NCBI GenBank assembly: GCA_016714225.1
Contig: JADJNS010000004.1
Location: forward strand, 372,001 to 436,000
DNA: 64,000 nucleotides
From: Archangiaceae bacterium
GTDB lineage: Bacteria > Myxococcota > Myxococcia > Myxococcales > Myxococcaceae
Direction of reading: 5' to 3'
The notes under the pieces were generated by a model. The model was not told the DNA's origin. It saw only the letters and a list, made by a program, of their open reading frames with translations, and did no database searches. A program made the position numbers and the translations under genes. This document shows, one piece after another, positions 63,514 through 64,000 of this stretch (positions are counted from its first letter, which is position 1; every line of letters starts with the position of its first letter).

Positions 63514-64000
63514 TTCGGGTTCTCGACGCCCGGTTCTTCACCACCGCCACCCAGGCGCACCAGTACCCCAAGCCCGCCTTCCCCGAGGTCGCGTTCGCGG
63601 GGCGCTCGAACGTCGGCAAGTCGTCGATGATCAACGCGCTGTGCGGGCGCAAGAAGCTGGTGCGCGTCTCGAACACGCCCGGCCGCACCCGCACCTTGAA
63701 CTTCTTCGACGTCGACCTCGAGGTCGAGAAGAAGAAGCGCACCCTGCGCCTGTGCGATCTGCCCGGCTACGGCTACGCCAAGGCCTCGAAGACCGATCGC
63801 GACCAGTGGCGAAAGATGATCTCCGAGTACCTCGACGAGCGGTCGGTGCTCAAAGCGGTGGTGGCCATCGTCGACGCCGAGATCGGCGCGCAAGACAGCG
63901 ACATTCAGATGATCGAGTACCTCTCGGCGGGCAACAGCGCGGCGCAGATTCTGGTGGTGGCCACCAAGATCGACCGGGTCGCGAAGTCGAAGTGGTTCGG
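63510..64000 (+). CDS. engB: Ribosome biogenesis GTPase EngB/YihA (3' partial)
   Basis: GTPase assisting 50S subunit assembly. Runs off the window with no stop. G1 AFAGRSNVGKSSMINAL, G2/switch region SNTPGRTRTLNFF, G3 DLPGYGYAKAS and G4 TKIDRVAKSKW are all visible, which identifies the family securely. At least 163 residues are present of the usual 195-220. ATG overlaps the cytochrome stop. Confidence 0.95.
   Translation, partial: MIRVLDARFFTTATQAHQYPKPAFPEVAFAGRSNVGKSSMINALCGRKKLVRVSNTPGRTRTLNFFDVDLEVEKKKRTLRLCDLPGYGYAKASKTDRDQWRKMISEYLDERSVLKAVVAIVDAEIGAQDSDIQMIEYLSAGNSAAQILVVATKIDRVAKSKWF

Overview
The window is about two-thirds G+C, gene-dense, and carries a complete Frz-type chemosensory locus (frzZ divergent from frzA-B-CD-E-G-F). 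It also has several Ser/Thr kinases, hybrid histidine kinases, lipoproteins with myxobacterial character and a Myxococcales-type sigma factor. Together these point to a Myxococcota genome, most like the gliding, predatory Cystobacterineae. This is inferred from gene content and order, not from a search. I see no prophage, integrase island, insertion sequence or CRISPR array. No gene-free stretch exceeds 300 bases; the longest gaps are 5822-6047 (hairpin-rich), 50942-51172 (long inverted repeat), 41016-41209 and 11310-11472 (shared G+C-rich repeats).

Layout. 1-5.8 kb: end of a conserved gene, ffh, tRNA-Leu(UAA), a lipoprotein, and a radical SAM protein overlapping a zinc-ribbon methyltransferase. 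6.0-14.0 kb: the Frz system: FrzZ (two receivers), two CheW-like proteins, a cytoplasmic receptor, a CheA-CheY fusion, CheB and a CheR-TPR protein. 14.0-21.1 kb: rpmE, a DUF1385 membrane protein, an orphan beta-class DNA methyltransferase, a haem-motif GGDEF protein, PgeF and a CpoB-like TPR lipoprotein. 21.1-25.8 kb: a frameshifted LysM gene, a pseudokinase-kinase gene split by an in-frame TAG, and a sterol C-24 methyltransferase homologue. 25.8-38.3 kb: NtrB/NtrC-like pair, a CzcCBA-type RND pump with a single receiver, an FHA-PAS-kinase-receiver hybrid and dprA. 38.3-45.3 kb: ExbB-ExbD-ExbD motor, a hypothetical gene, a zinc-finger Ser/Thr kinase divergent from a sigma factor, and a glycine-rich lipoprotein. 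45.3-55.2 kb: a multidomain peptidoglycan hydrolase, trmFO, a propeller lipoprotein, an aberrant crotonase, xerC-hslV-hslU-argD. 55.2-60 kb: J-domain protein, Hsp70 and a TLVFG-repeat protein. 60-64 kb: a MaoC pair, a fatty-acyl-reductase-like SDR, coaE, a small exported protein, a tetrahaem cytochrome and the start of engB.

How the genes work together. The Frz genes should control reversal of gliding motors. The ExbB-ExbD-ExbD set is a proton-driven motor of the family that includes AglRQS. The Hsp70/J-domain operon, whose third gene has seven exposed TLVFG-type repeats, is the best candidate for an undescribed system: a dedicated chaperone pair with its own repeat-bearing partner. Several genes have starts exactly 7 bases after a -10-like hexamer, so leaderless transcription looks common.

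Caution. Five genes show point-scale anomalies: an ATC where ATG is expected (twice), one +1 frameshift, one in-frame TAG, and a pair of compensating C-run length changes. Either this region carries real lesions or the assembly has residual base errors; raw reads would decide.
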